A DNA stretch of 56,218 nucleotides from Microbulbifer variabilis ATCC 700307 (lineage in GTDB: Bacteria; Pseudomonadota; Gammaproteobacteria; Pseudomonadales; Cellvibrionaceae), in assembly GCF_000380565.1 (NCBI RefSeq), contig NZ_AQYJ01000017.1:1-56218 (forward strand), given 5' to 3'. Each line of letters starts with the position of its first letter. The first letter of the stretch is position 1. A model generated the notes under the pieces. That model worked only from the letters and a program-made list of their open reading frames with translations. It ran no database searches and was not told the DNA's origin. Made by a program: the position numbers and the translations under genes. Of this stretch, positions 34,023 to 42,771 are shown one piece after another.

Positions 34023-34385
34023 CTAGCGAACCTCGAAAATATAAAGTTTCTTGGGCTTACCTTCCATAGGGACCCAAACCTCTTTGACTCCTTTAAAGTC
34101 CAAGACTAAATCTGCTTCTTCCAATATGCTTTGGCCTTGAATGAGCCCATCCCAGTAAACTCCACCACAGGTCCAGTAAAATGATGCTTCTTTTTCAGGG
34201 ATATTTACTACTAATTCGCCACTTTCCGGCCTGGTGATACTTAATTCGTGTTCTTTGAATGCAGCCGCGGAAATGAAATTCTTTCCTTCAATACTCATAA
34301 TTTTAGGGAGTTCTATTTCCCTCACCTCTTGGGACGCACAACCGCCAATGGTAATCAAAATTATTGCGAGAAATATACGATTCAT
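34023..34385 (-). CDS. Cassette lipoprotein
   Basis: 120 residues, MNRIFLAIILITIGGCASQE (lipobox TIGGC). Mature: KIMSIEGKNFISAAAFKEHE, FYWTCGGVYWDGLI, ending KKLYIFEVR. All-beta. Unknown function. Confidence 0.7.
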   Translation of the reverse strand: MNRIFLAIILITIGGCASQEVREIELPKIMSIEGKNFISAAAFKEHELSITRPESGELVVNIPEKEASFYWTCGGVYWDGLIQGQSILEEADLVLDFKGVKEVWVPMEGKPKKLYIFEVR

Positions 34386-34403
34386 TTCATTCCTACTTGA
34401 GCA

Positions 34404-34506
34404 TAACGCCTTACTCAGTCGCCACCGGAATGGAGCCGCTTTGTGCTAGCGTAGCGTACAGCACAAAGGGAGCGTAGTATAGGTGGTCGGATGCAGTAAC
34501 TTGTTA
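34404..34506 (-). repeat. attC site
   Basis: TAACGCCTTACTC...AACTTGTTA; arms CTTTGTGCTAGCG and CAGCACAAAG. Confidence 0.85.
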
Positions 34507-34806
34507 TGTGTTTTTCTCGTCACTATTTTCGTAATACGACACAGACACTTTTACTGCTTTTGTATACGCTTCAAAATTATCGAAAAGCACATAGCTTCTA
34601 ACTTGCGCCCATTTAGCTGCGCCAACATGACCAGCATCCCAACCTGACTCACCACATCCAACTGGAACCTCACCAACAATAAATAGTTTTCCACCTTGAT
34701 ATTCAAAGCGTGGATTATCCAAATCATGTCTGCATTCCGAGTCGGTCAAACACATTGAAATACATTTACCAGAAAAGTCTGGAATATCTTCTTTATCTAT
34801 ACTCAT
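34504..34806 (-). CDS. Cassette hypothetical protein
   Basis: 100 residues, MSIDKEDIPDFSGKCISMCL. CIS-MCLTDSEC gives three cysteines in ten residues; VGEVPVGCGESGWDAGHVGA follows. Small soluble domain. No family recognised. Confidence 0.65.
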   Translation of the reverse strand: MSIDKEDIPDFSGKCISMCLTDSECRHDLDNPRFEYQGGKLFIVGEVPVGCGESGWDAGHVGAAKWAQVRSYVLFDNFEAYTKAVKVSVSYYENSDEKNT

Positions 34807-34828
34807 TATTACTTCCCTACTTTACACA

Positions 34829-34918
34829 TAACGCCGCCAACACGGGCCGAAATGGAGCAGCGAAGCTGCGGAATGTAGGTCCAGCCAGCTTTGCTGGCGT
34901 CCGTGCTTGGCTTTGTTA
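34829..34918 (-). repeat. attC site
   Basis: TAACGCCGCCAACACGG...CTTGGCTTTGTTA; arms CCAGCCAGC and GGAGCAGCGAAGCTGCGG. Confidence 0.85.
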
Positions 34919-34922
34919 AGCA

Positions 34923-35171
34923 TTAGACTGTAACGTACCCCTCGGACCAATGATCTTTGCCTATCTCATATTCATCAATATAAAACCCACTTTCCTCATC
35001 GTCCTCAAGAGGATCAATTAGCTTTGGGCAACCAGAGAACCCTGGTTGAGAAGCTAACCTTTCAATGGCGCCTAGGGCATCCTCTTTACTTGCGTAGAGA
35101 CCAATGACTTTTACACAGTCATTATCTTCTGCGATGACGTGTAAATGCTGTAGTAAAAATGCAGATTTCAT
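34923..35171 (-). CDS. DUF7336-like cassette protein
   Basis: 82 residues, MKSAFLLQHLHVIAEDNDCV. The series VKVIGLYASKEDALGAIERL, SQPGFSGCP, ESGFYIDEYEIGKDHWSEGY is a small cassette-borne family (DUF7336 as I know it). Cytoplasmic, function unknown. Last cassette before phage segment C. Confidence 0.7.
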   Translation of the reverse strand: MKSAFLLQHLHVIAEDNDCVKVIGLYASKEDALGAIERLASQPGFSGCPKLIDPLEDDEESGFYIDEYEIGKDHWSEGYVTV

Positions 35172-35179
35172 ATTGTGCT

Positions 35180-35195
35180 TAACAGTTTATTAATG
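35180..35195 (-). repeat. attC core remnant beside phage segment C
   Basis: TTAACAGTTTATTAATG: only a TAAC core remains before phage homology begins at 35196. The same TAACAGT form occurs at 44134 and 46155, also at cassette/phage borders. Confidence 0.45.
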
Positions 35196-36960
35196 AGCCA
35201 GTGGCTCACTATCCATTTGGCCACTATTTCTGGGAGGGAGCCTCCAAGCTCCGCAGAAAAGCCTTTATTTACAGCAGGTTATAAACTATTGCCTAAATAA
35301 CAACCAGAGATAGTGAGCCATCGGCTCAAGTCGTCTGGTTCGACCTCCCGCTCTTGAACACATTTTACCCATAATTAAATCAATAAGTTAGGGGGACTTT
35401 CTGTAGATGTAAGCCATGGCTCTATAATTCGAGCTTTCGCACCGGCAATACGCCCACTTCAATACTGAAAACCACAGCCAGTATCACCCACTAGGAATCG
35501 CCATCGCCGCAATAGAACTATGCACAGCTAAGCGGTTGGCCACCTCAACAATACAACTCGCTACTAAATCAGCAGCGTGATCAGCAACGTTTACCGGCTG
35601 ACCTGCATCGGTCTGCAGTGTCTTGGTAGTGACATAAACACTGGACATTAGATCGCCGGCACCATCAGTTTGTACTGTATTCTGGTTGTCGATTACGGCA
35701 ATAGAGCATTTAAGTACCGCAGCAGCCTGAGCTTCGTTGTTGGTAGGCTCCGTGGTCTGGGTTACCGTTGCGCGTAAATAGTGCCGGCACTGTGGCCTTC
35801 GTCGATGGTGTAGGCGAACTGCCAGGCCTCCAGGCCTGGCACTGTTATCGGGGAAAAGCTGGGCATTGAGGGTTCCTTTGCTTAATCAGATTTATGTACG
35901 CCGTTGTGAGTGATTATGCGGTGTAATGGATTTTCGCCAGCAGCTTAGCTCTTGCCACCTACAGAGACCTTGTACACAGTACGCAGGCCGGCACATTCGA
36001 CCCGCTCGACGGTTTCCCACGTCAAAGGCTCATCTTCATGCAGTACACCCAGCTCAACCCCCTGACAGTTTTGAGCCTCGTACACTTGGCCAGTACGATC
36101 AGTAACGGGGGTTTCACGGCTGCAAATTACCTGGGCACCGCTTTCTGTGGTGAGCAATACACGGGGTATTTCTGGCTCTGTATCTACTGCGCCAATAATG
36201 GAGCTTCGGTGGGTGTCCTCGTCGCCTGTATCCCAGCAGTCGATCAAGGCTCCGCTTTCGCAGTTTTCCGCAAGTAAACCTTCGCGCAGCCAACTGCCTG
36301 CGGCAACACACCAAGGATCTCTAGGGACCGTAGTGCCACCACCATTGCTCGGGGTTTTAATGGTGCCAACACCTCGGCGCCAAGTGTTACCGGCCAGCTG
36401 GTAAATGTTGGTAGTTGCGTAATAGGTCACCGCACCGCCCTGAGTACCTGGATCATCGCAGTATACGTAGTACGTAGTGTTGAAGGACAACCCAGTAATG
36501 CTGCCACTGTTGTAATTAACAATGCCGAAACCAAACTGCACCGAATGCGCGGCAATCGTGATTTTTGCGGTACTGCCATCATCTGAGCCGGACAGCGCGG
36601 AACTGGTAGGCAGGCTAGCAATACCAGCTTGAATCATCGGTAAATTGCGCTGGTCCTGCACTTCCACCACATCGATTTTTACATAATCGATTAAGGTAAC
36701 GCCCGTTTTAGTCGGATAATTACAATAAAAAATCTGGGTAATAAACCGTACTTTGTTCTGCAGCTTGGCCGGGTTGCCAATATGGTTTGCCCCTCTGGCG
36801 CCACTGTATTCAGCATTGCCACTAGCGTTGCCTTTGACATAGGCCACCAGCATCTGCCAACTCTGCCCCACTATGTTTAAGTTGGACGCAAGGATGTAAT
36901 GCTGACTGCTAAATGTCTCGGCACCGCTAGCATTACAAATGCTTGCCAGCACCATCATAA
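35196..36960 (-). repeat. Phage tail-end duplicated segment, copy C
   Basis: Matches 16013-17720. It contains the 12-bp inverted repeat (35202-35213 / 35309-35320), the tail-end gene and the Hint-ending tail protein. Confidence 0.85.
35484..35866 (-). pseudogene. Phage tail-end gene, copy C
   Basis: From ATG 35866: MPSFSPITVPGLEAWQFAYT is intact (unlike copy B), but one G is missing near 35776, so the frame reads TIYAQR then stop. The downstream part (VYVTTKTLQTDAGQPVNVAD, SSIAAMAIPSG) is open in the shifted frame. Confidence 0.6.
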
Positions 36961-36997
36961 CCAGCCAAACCTGCATACATGGTGCGATCCGCATCAC
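35945..36997 (-). pseudogene. Central tail protein C-terminus with Hint-like domain, copy C
   Basis: One open frame of 350 codons covers what copy B only has in pieces: SSQHYILASNLNIVGQSWQM, GGTTVPRDPWCVAAGSWLRE (Hint-like start Cys), VLLTTESGAQVICSRETPVT, YEAQNCQGVELG and VYKVSVGGKS. There TAA replaces the Tyr codon of copy B; the missing end (AAGENPLHRIITHN) is still readable after the stop. Its 5' end is fused to the tape-measure relic near 36995, where the shared DNA GCGGATCGCACCAT is read in another frame. In relatives this region ends the receptor-side tail tip. Confidence 0.65.
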
Positions 36998-38948
36998 CGG
37001 AAACCCCGCCGGGCGCTTTCAGCGATGACAACATGCCGGCAATCTGCACCCCTTGAGTGATAGCGCCGGCGATCATTGGAATATTTTGCGGATAACCGAT
37101 CTCAGAAGCCTTGGCAATATTCTTTACTAGCGAAACCCCAGTAGAGAAAACAGCCATAGCCATTTCAGCTTTTGCCGCTTTTTGGTTGTAGGCAGCGGCT
37201 GCAGACAAGATCTGCCCGGCACCGGCAGTAAACATTTTCAGCTTGCTTTTGTTGGAAGCCTGTTCGAGCTTTTCGCGCTGCTTTCGGTGTTTGTTTTCTA
37301 AAAGGGTGAGTTTGCATTCATATTCATCATGAGCGAATATTTTGCTGGCATAGGCCTGATCCAGCAGAGCCATTTCATCATCCTGCTGCACCTGCAGTTG
37401 TTCCATCTCGGTGAGCCAGGAAAGCTGCAGGGTTTCCAAACGGGCCACCATACGCTGGCGCTCAGCTTCGGTAAGGCCATCGGCGCCGGCTTGATTATCA
37501 TCGCCTTCACCACTCTCCGAGCGCGCCTGCTCTTCGGCCAGAGCCATTTGATAGCGTGCTTTCTCGCGCTCGGCATACTCAGCCCGCAACGCCTCAGTAG
37601 ATTCAAAACCTCGCTTTCTAAGCTCCTGTTAAGAAATTTGTAACGCAGCTATTTGTTGCAGTCGCTGCTCATGATCCAGTTGAATCTTGCCACTCTGGTC
37701 GGCGAGAAATTGATCCAGCTGACTCAACTACAGAGAGCTCGCATCCTGCTGACACTTCAACTCAGCCGCCGCGCGGTCCCGCTCTGCCTGATCCCTGGCC
37801 GTCGCTGCTGCTTCTGCCGCTTTTTTCTGTTCCTCTCGCCGCGCCATTGCCGCTTTCAGGTCTGCGGCTTTGAGTGCCTGCAGCTGTGCGCGGTATTTTT
37901 CGACCCAATAACTCTGTTGCTCAATTTGTGCCGCTACACCTTGAGCAATCGCTTTCTCCAGTAGCTTCTGATGCGCGACATACTTATCTTGCAGCTCGAA
38001 ATATTTATCTGCGCTCTTCTCGGCTTCCGTTGGCATCAACACGGTGCGCCACCAGCTCACAGTGTCGGCGACAAAACCCACACTCTTGGAGGCCTCTTCA
38101 GTCCTGCCCATTGCCTCAAGAAACTCTTGCCAGTTCTGGCTTAGAGTATCGACCTGCCCGGCGAGTCCGCCCGCCTCACCAGAGCCAGCCCCGCCTACCT
38201 GTTGCGCCAGCTTGGCCAGGATGAAGCGCTGTGCTTCGGCAACTTGGCCGCTCGCCTGCATGGTCCTGATCTGTTCTTTTTCTGTCTCGGTAAACGAGAC
38301 ACCAGATCGTTTCAGTGCTGTTAGACCGCTTGCTGGATCTTCCAGCGCCTTACCAAGTTGCAGCGCTGCACTTTTGGCATCGCCACCCATTACTGCTGCC
38401 AGGTCTTACGATAGCACAATGGCTTGGTCGAACACGTCGGTTTGCACTGACTTAAAGGTAAGCAGCACACCCTGCGCATCGCGGATACCGGCAACGCTGG
38501 CCAGGGTATTGCGAGCCACTGAGCCCGCCTGCTCATCCAACTCCTGCGCGGTGCGTCCACTGGCGTTACCTGTGGCCCTTAACAGCGCCTCAATCTTGAG
38601 CTGTTGCCGCTCCATCGCTTCGGCAGCGCGAATGCTCTTGTAGAAAACAGCGGTAACACCGGCCACCCCTTCACCAAGCAGTGCCCAGCTGGCCGCACCA
38701 GTGGTCAGCAGACCATTGAGCGCACCGACTCGACCGGAAACCCCACTTAAGGGGCCATCAATCGCGGCGACGCCCTGAGCAGCACCGCGCATCGAGCGAC
38801 CAAACATATCACCAGCGGCACTGGTGGACTTTATCTCGCAGGTGAGCTGCTTATTGCGTGCGGCGGCCTGGGCCATCTCCCGCTTATATTGAGTGGAGCG
38901 CAGCTCCAGGTTTGCCACCATGGTGGCCATGGAAGTTTGTTTTGCCAT
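36960..38948 (-). pseudogene. Phage tail tape measure protein, three nonsense codons
   Basis: From MAKQTSMATMVANLELRSTQ (38948) one frame runs through coiled-coil and hydrophobic segments typical of tape measures (SWALLGEGVAGVTAVFYKSI, AKLAQQVGGAGSG, MEQLQVQQDDEMALLDQAYA) to a membrane-like end (MIAGAITQGVQIAGMLSSLK). Three in-frame stops, after AIVLS, ASSL and ALQIS, are all readable as C-to-T changes of Gln codons. After GVSG it is fused to the tail protein relic; the M, L, K, I and early J genes are missing. It sets tail length in intact phages. Confidence 0.75.
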
Positions 38949-38951
38949 TGC

Positions 38952-39218
38952 TCAGCTCATGGAGCTCCAGATTGCGATTTGTTGCTGCACGGTTTTTGGC
39001 TTGTGCGGCTGAGGTAGGAAGTTAGAGACTTTGCCCCCCAGTGTGCCGGCGGCAATATGGGCGAGTTGCCACTGCCGGACTTCGGTGTTTAAGGGACGCT
39101 CAGAATGATATTCATACCAGTGATCCAACTCGGTAGAACTCATGGAGCGCAACATATTGAAATAGTCGGGACGGTTAAAATCCCGCGCGAGCTGCCGGGC
39201 GAAATAGAAACCCGGCAC
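38952..39218 (-). CDS. Tail assembly chaperone gpT-type, made by frameshift
   Basis: 88 codons (PGFYFARQLARDFNRPDYFN, MSSTELDHWYEYHSERPLNT), matching the lambda gpT/DUF4035 family. It has only a GTG start without a ribosome site and begins at the stop of gpG, so it is expected as a gpG-T fusion by -1 slippage at 39224-39231. It binds the tape measure during tail assembly. Confidence 0.75.
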   Translation of the reverse strand: MPGFYFARQLARDFNRPDYFNMLRSMSSTELDHWYEYHSERPLNTEVRQWQLAHIAAGTLGGKVSNFLPQPHKPKTVQQQIAIWSSMS

Positions 39219-39643
39219 TAGCCTTTTTTTTCGTTGTCCTCGCTCTCTGGTTCGCCGCTCTCTCTTTCAGTGGATGCTTCTACATAGAGACCAGATAACT
39301 TGGCCGCAGGTACATAAAGCACATCAATTAGCTTAGGGGTAACGCTGCGGATCAATCCCTGATGAATATCTTCCAGTGATTCCTGACAATCCGGCTTCAT
39401 CCAAATCGCATAGGCAACCAGTAGCAATTTCTTGCTCACCTCTCCCAGCTGGAAAGCCCAAAGCTGACCGAAGTTTTCCAGTTCAGTTTCCGGCAGCTCT
39501 TCATTCTGTGGCAGTGGAATATCTTCGGTGGTCTTTTGCAGGTATTCACAGCGGTGGTAAGCGCTCAGCTCAAACAGCTCTACTTTCTGCTGGCCAAATA
39601 AAACAGTTTCGGATTCTAAAATAGGCGCAGGAATAGAATTCAT
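39218..39643 (-). CDS. Tail assembly chaperone gpG-type
   Basis: 141 residues, MNSIPAPILESETVLFGQQK; EDIPLPQNEELPETE; FQLGEVSKKLLLVAYAIWMK; acidic C-terminus ending EDNEKKG. Fits lambda gpG (minor tail protein G). The last codons contain eight A in a row. It overlaps the tube gene by 4 bp. Confidence 0.75.
   Translation of the reverse strand: MNSIPAPILESETVLFGQQKVELFELSAYHRCEYLQKTTEDIPLPQNEELPETELENFGQLWAFQLGEVSKKLLLVAYAIWMKPDCQESLEDIHQGLIRSVTPKLIDVLYVPAAKLSGLYVEASTERESGEPESEDNEKKG
39224..39231 (-). promoter_or_regulatory. Probable -1 programmed frameshift site
   Basis: Minus strand GAA AAA AAA GGC TAG: an A-run allowing A-AAA-AAA slippage. A -1 shift continues as KKRLVPGFYFARQL, joining gpG to gpT exactly as in lambda. 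Confidence 0.75.
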
Positions 39644-40059
39644 GATCGACCACCTGCCATTACCGAAGGCTTGCCGGAAATCTTGAACTTCACGGTGCGG
39701 GTAATCTTGTCATCCTTGGGCACCGCCTTACCCCAGCCGGTAATGTGGGCGGTGAATTCCACCGTTGTACCTTCGGGATACTCGATTTTGTAATGTTTAT
39801 TGGTATCGGAGTCGTAATCAGCACGCAGGGCCTGCTGGCCACTATCACTCTCTTTCCAGATCAAGGTAATGGAGACCTCACCGGCATCACGTAAGCCAAA
39901 AGGGTCGTAATCCATATACCCGCTGGTACCATCAATCGGGGTCATCTCAACAGAACCGCGCGACTCCTCGCCGGGGTCGATATCCAACATGCCCGCCACT
40001 GGCGTATAGGAGTTGCCATCATCGCTGCGGGAAAATTTTGTTTTATAACCTTGTGCCAT
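39640..40059 (-). CDS. Phage major tail tube protein
   Basis: 139 residues. MAQGYKTKFSRSDDGNSYTP, DIDPGEESRGSVEMTPIDGT, GEVSITLIWKESDSGQQALR, VEFTAHITGWGKAVPKDDKI. This is the lambda-type tail tube fold (tube hexamer subunit). Intact frame. It overlaps gpG by 4 bp, so they are co-translated. Confidence 0.8.
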   Translation of the reverse strand: MAQGYKTKFSRSDDGNSYTPVAGMLDIDPGEESRGSVEMTPIDGTSGYMDYDPFGLRDAGEVSITLIWKESDSGQQALRADYDSDTNKHYKIEYPEGTTVEFTAHITGWGKAVPKDDKITRTVKFKISGKPSVMAGGRS

Positions 40060-40085
40060 CGTTGTGCCTTCTGTGGGTTGCTCAA

Positions 40086-40493
40086 TTAAAGGTCTGTGGG
40101 TTCGGTGGAATACTGGGCGCTATAGGTAAGCCGCACTTCGCCCAGTGGGTGATCCTGGTCCAGCGCAAACTGGGTTTGACTGAGTAGGAATAAGTCACAG
40201 CTGCCACCCAGAGAGGCATCCTGCAGGGCACCCTCAATATCTACAGCTGCCTGATCCAGTGCGACATAAATGTCTCCGCTGCTCCTCACCACAGCGGCAA
40301 TAGTGAGATCTAATTGCCGACTGGTGCCGCCGTCCATTTGGTGGTCGATCGGTTCATTCGCAAAGCTCACAATAATCGCCGGTAACTTTTCCGGGCAGAT
40401 ACTCTCTGTGGTACCGGCCGGGGGGAAGTTGTAGCAGGATAGAGTTTTTAGCTTACTTAGTACCGCATCGCGGATGGTGATGCGTTGGGTCAT
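40086..40493 (-). CDS. Minor tail protein U / tail terminator
   Basis: 135 residues from MTQRITIRDAVLSKLKTLSC (a longer start would run into the terminator hairpin). PAIIVSFANEPIDHQMDGGT, LDLTIAAVVRSSGDIYVALD. Matches the gpU tail-terminator family. It is the 5' gene of the tail fragment; no head-completion genes precede it, but a cassette lipoprotein does. Confidence 0.75.
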   Translation of the reverse strand: MTQRITIRDAVLSKLKTLSCYNFPPAGTTESICPEKLPAIIVSFANEPIDHQMDGGTSRQLDLTIAAVVRSSGDIYVALDQAAVDIEGALQDASLGGSCDLFLLSQTQFALDQDHPLGEVRLTYSAQYSTEPTDL

Positions 40494-40520
40494 TGGGATG
40501 GCTCCAGGAATTTCGGGCAT

Positions 40521-40550
40521 AAAAAAACCCGCTGGTGCGGGTTTGAAAAA
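40521..40550 (-). terminator. Rho-independent terminator
   Basis: AAACCCGC-TGGT-GCGGGTTT with a run of T on the minus strand. It ends the cassette gene at 40622-41056 and lies directly upstream of gpU. Confidence 0.85.
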
Positions 40551-40621
40551 ACTACTGTAGTTTTAACTAGCTATCTTTTTGATATCGACGATTCAAATAT
40601 CTATGTAAAAAAAATTAAAAT

Positions 40622-41056
40622 TTACTCTTTCACACAACCGTTAAGACTCGCATTCTCTACCTTTTCGCCTTTCTTACCATCAGTAATATCGTAGATGGAG
40701 ACGAGGCAAAAATGACGAACTGGAAATATATCCGCTTCATAGTGTTTATTACTCTCTAGGCTCATAGCCTCAGTGCCTCTACAGATTGTTCTACCTGATT
40801 TATTCACATGAAGCACAATACTTTTGTTAGCTTGAACATATACATTTTCGCTATCCAAATAGCTTTCAGCCCTTACAGTTCTAAAGTTGACAGCACAACC
40901 TTTCTCGTTTAGCTCACCTAGCTTGTATAAAGTATTGTCATCTTTTGGCAATTTCAATTTAGTCAAATTACTATTTTGAGGTGGCTTATACGTTACAAGG
41001 ACAGAATTACAACCCACAACGGAGAGTGAAATTATAATAAGGAAAAATTTTTTCAT
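40622..41056 (-). CDS. Lipoprotein at cassette/phage border
   Basis: 144 residues, MKKFFLIIISLSVVGCNSVL (lipobox SVVGC). Beta-rich with paired cysteines (KGCAVNFRTVRAE, TICRGTEAM, HFCLVSIYDI, NGCVKE). No family recognised. Downstream it has a terminator instead of an attC, so its attC was lost or the gene is not a cassette. Confidence 0.65.
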   Translation of the reverse strand: MKKFFLIIISLSVVGCNSVLVTYKPPQNSNLTKLKLPKDDNTLYKLGELNEKGCAVNFRTVRAESYLDSENVYVQANKSIVLHVNKSGRTICRGTEAMSLESNKHYEADIFPVRHFCLVSIYDITDGKKGEKVENASLNGCVKE

Positions 41057-41094
41057 ATCTACAGAAAGTTACCACTTTTAAAACTTGAACACAA

Positions 41095-41204
41095 AACGCC
41101 CGCCGCAAAGGCGAGCAACTTGTTGCGAGTCGAGCACACATAAGGAAGCTTCTTTATAACATTTTAAGAGGAGCACATAAAACACAATTTATAGTCACGT
41201 GTTA
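41095..41204 (-). repeat. Composite attC-like site
   Basis: The left half (AACGCCCGCCGCAAAGGCGAGC) matches the attC at 12494. It then switches to AGGAAGCTTCTTTATAAC, a sequence shared with 44148, before GTGTTA. It looks like an attC with inserted or recombined DNA. Confidence 0.55.
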
Positions 41205-41912
41205 AATGCCGACGAGCCACCGTGCCCCGACCTCAAAAGCCCCGAAAGTTACTATCCAATATGAAGATACAAACGAGACCAATACTACCGTCAATGCCAC
41301 CTTAATCTGGCTATACTTCCAGCGCTCTCGGACGCCGAAGAAGATTAATATACCTAAGGTAACAAGCATCATTGGCTCGTAGAAATACCTAATCGGAGCG
41401 TTGAATGGATAAAGAAATAACCCATAGATTAACCGACCCAGGCCTGGCGGAAATATTGCCACTAAACTTAGCAGCATACAAAGCATGTGCTTTTTTGGGG
41501 ATTTTCGATACACAAAGCCGGAAACCAAGAAAAATACGAATAGAGGTATTAGGAATAGATCAACCCAATACACATATTGAAAAATAATCCCTTTCTGAAC
41601 AGCTAATTCTATAGTACTTAAATATAGCCTTGACGAAGTGATAATAAAAATGACTGCTACACCAAGGGAGGACCAACCCAAATACTTGTGAATCAGGGAA
41701 CTTCCTCTATTTATCAAATATGACTGAATACATAGCAGTGAAATCCAAAGAAATGCAACCAGTCCATGAATATGGTGCAAAGACGATAACGTCTCGTAAG
41801 CCATAAAATGGCTTGGAGCAAACCCAAGAACAATTACAGTAGATAGGATACAAACCCAAGCAAAGAGAACTTTAGAATTCAAGTATTTGCCCTCATGATA
41901 CTTATCGCACAA
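41202..41912 (-). CDS. Cassette multi-pass membrane protein, DUF2306-like
   Basis: 236 residues from TTG 41912, no good ATG or ribosome site. About seven helices: VLFAWVCILSTVIVLGFA, LHHIHGLVAFLWISLLCIQS, YLGWSSLGVAVIFIITSS, DLFLIPLFVFFLVSGFVY, HMLCMLLSLVAIFPPGLGRL, MMLVTLGILIFFGV. The paired His in a helix (HHIHG) resembles DUF2306/cytochrome-like membrane proteins. Large for a cassette. Confidence 0.6.
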   Translation of the reverse strand: MCDKYHEGKYLNSKVLFAWVCILSTVIVLGFAPSHFMAYETLSSLHHIHGLVAFLWISLLCIQSYLINRGSSLIHKYLGWSSLGVAVIFIITSSRLYLSTIELAVQKGIIFQYVYWVDLFLIPLFVFFLVSGFVYRKSPKKHMLCMLLSLVAIFPPGLGRLIYGLFLYPFNAPIRYFYEPMMLVTLGILIFFGVRERWKYSQIKVALTVVLVSFVSSYWIVTFGAFEVGARWLVGI

Positions 41913-41953
41913 AGCAAGCGAGCATTTATGCGTCGATTTTCCTTTGCTTGTTA
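41904..41953 (-). repeat. attC site, short, variant left core
   Basis: TATCGCACAAAGCAAG...CCTTTGCTTGTTATG. Confidence 0.65.
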
Positions 41954-42267
41954 TGTGAGCTTTTCGAGAGGAAACTAAATATTAATACTGAACCCATATA
42001 ATTGACTATGCTAGCCAATATGATACCAATTTCACCATCTACTTTATCAGAACAATTCTCGAAGCAGCCATTATATGCAAATGAGAACAATGCAGAACAG
42101 GCAGCAACTGTGACACCCAAATAAATACCGACGAAGAAGCGCGCCAGTTTAGATACTGCTGATAGCCCCTCCAATCTTATAGGAGCTAGAAATGCGGATA
42201 ACAGCAGCGCTACCAAAGAAGGGTAAAATAGATACGAAATTATACTGTCTAGAAATTCTATGCTCAT
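41926..42267 (-). CDS. Cassette membrane protein
   Basis: 113 residues, three helices (LFYPSLVALLLSAFLA, FFVGIYLGVTVAACSALFSF, IGIILASIVNYMGSVLIFSF). Final residues encoded by attC. Confidence 0.6.
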   Translation of the reverse strand: MSIEFLDSIISYLFYPSLVALLLSAFLAPIRLEGLSAVSKLARFFVGIYLGVTVAACSALFSFAYNGCFENCSDKVDGEIGIILASIVNYMGSVLIFSFLSKSSHNKQRKIDA

Positions 42268-42285
42268 TTGGCCCTAACTCTCATA

Positions 42286-42360
42286 TAACGCCTCAATAAT
42301 GGGCCTGAGCACGCAGTGCGGAGATCCAGCCCCAACGGGGTGACATTGATTGATTTGTTA
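42286..42360 (-). repeat. attC site
   Basis: TAACGCCTCAATAATGGGC...GATTTGTTA. Confidence 0.85.
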
Positions 42361-42762
42361 GGGTCTTTCTGGGAGTAGGTACATTTCACGAACAAGGACC
42401 TCCGTTGCTTGAGCTGTTGTATACGGCGAACTCTCGCACCTTACTACGCCCTCAATTCTTGGGGCACCAGCCATTGTTACAAATGGCAGAAAGAATGTTT
42501 CCGCATCCGTGACCATGTAATGATGCTCGCCATCCTGATAAATCATTTTCTCAAACTTGCCGCCACAGAGCCCCGCTGCTTTGGACTCCCAGTCTAGCTT
42601 TACCTTTTTAGAGTTTTCAAAGACTCTGCCAGCTGCGACTTCCCTAACATAGAACAACCCATCATCGATTCTGATGTGATGATTATTGTGGCCATCAAAC
42701 TCATTTGTGCTCGCACACCCTGAAAGCAGAAGAATTATGACGATAGTACTTGCTCGAATCAT
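42358..42762 (-). CDS. Cassette lipoprotein
   Basis: 134 residues from MIRASTIVIILLLSGC (lipobox LLSGC); the upstream frame is attC. HNNHHIRIDDGLFYVREVAA, AAGLCGGKFEKMIYQDGEHH. The AAGLCGGKFEKM pattern resembles the CGG cell-envelope lipoproteins frequent in marine bacteria. Unknown function. Confidence 0.65.
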   Translation of the reverse strand: MIRASTIVIILLLSGCASTNEFDGHNNHHIRIDDGLFYVREVAAGRVFENSKKVKLDWESKAAGLCGGKFEKMIYQDGEHHYMVTDAETFFLPFVTMAGAPRIEGVVRCESSPYTTAQATEVLVREMYLLPERP

Positions 42763-42771
42763 TGTGAACCT

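Noticed and set aside
36038..36404. Plus-strand open frames over the tail gene
   Set aside because: Antisense shadows of the GC-rich tail gene; they recur in both copies only because the DNA is duplicated.
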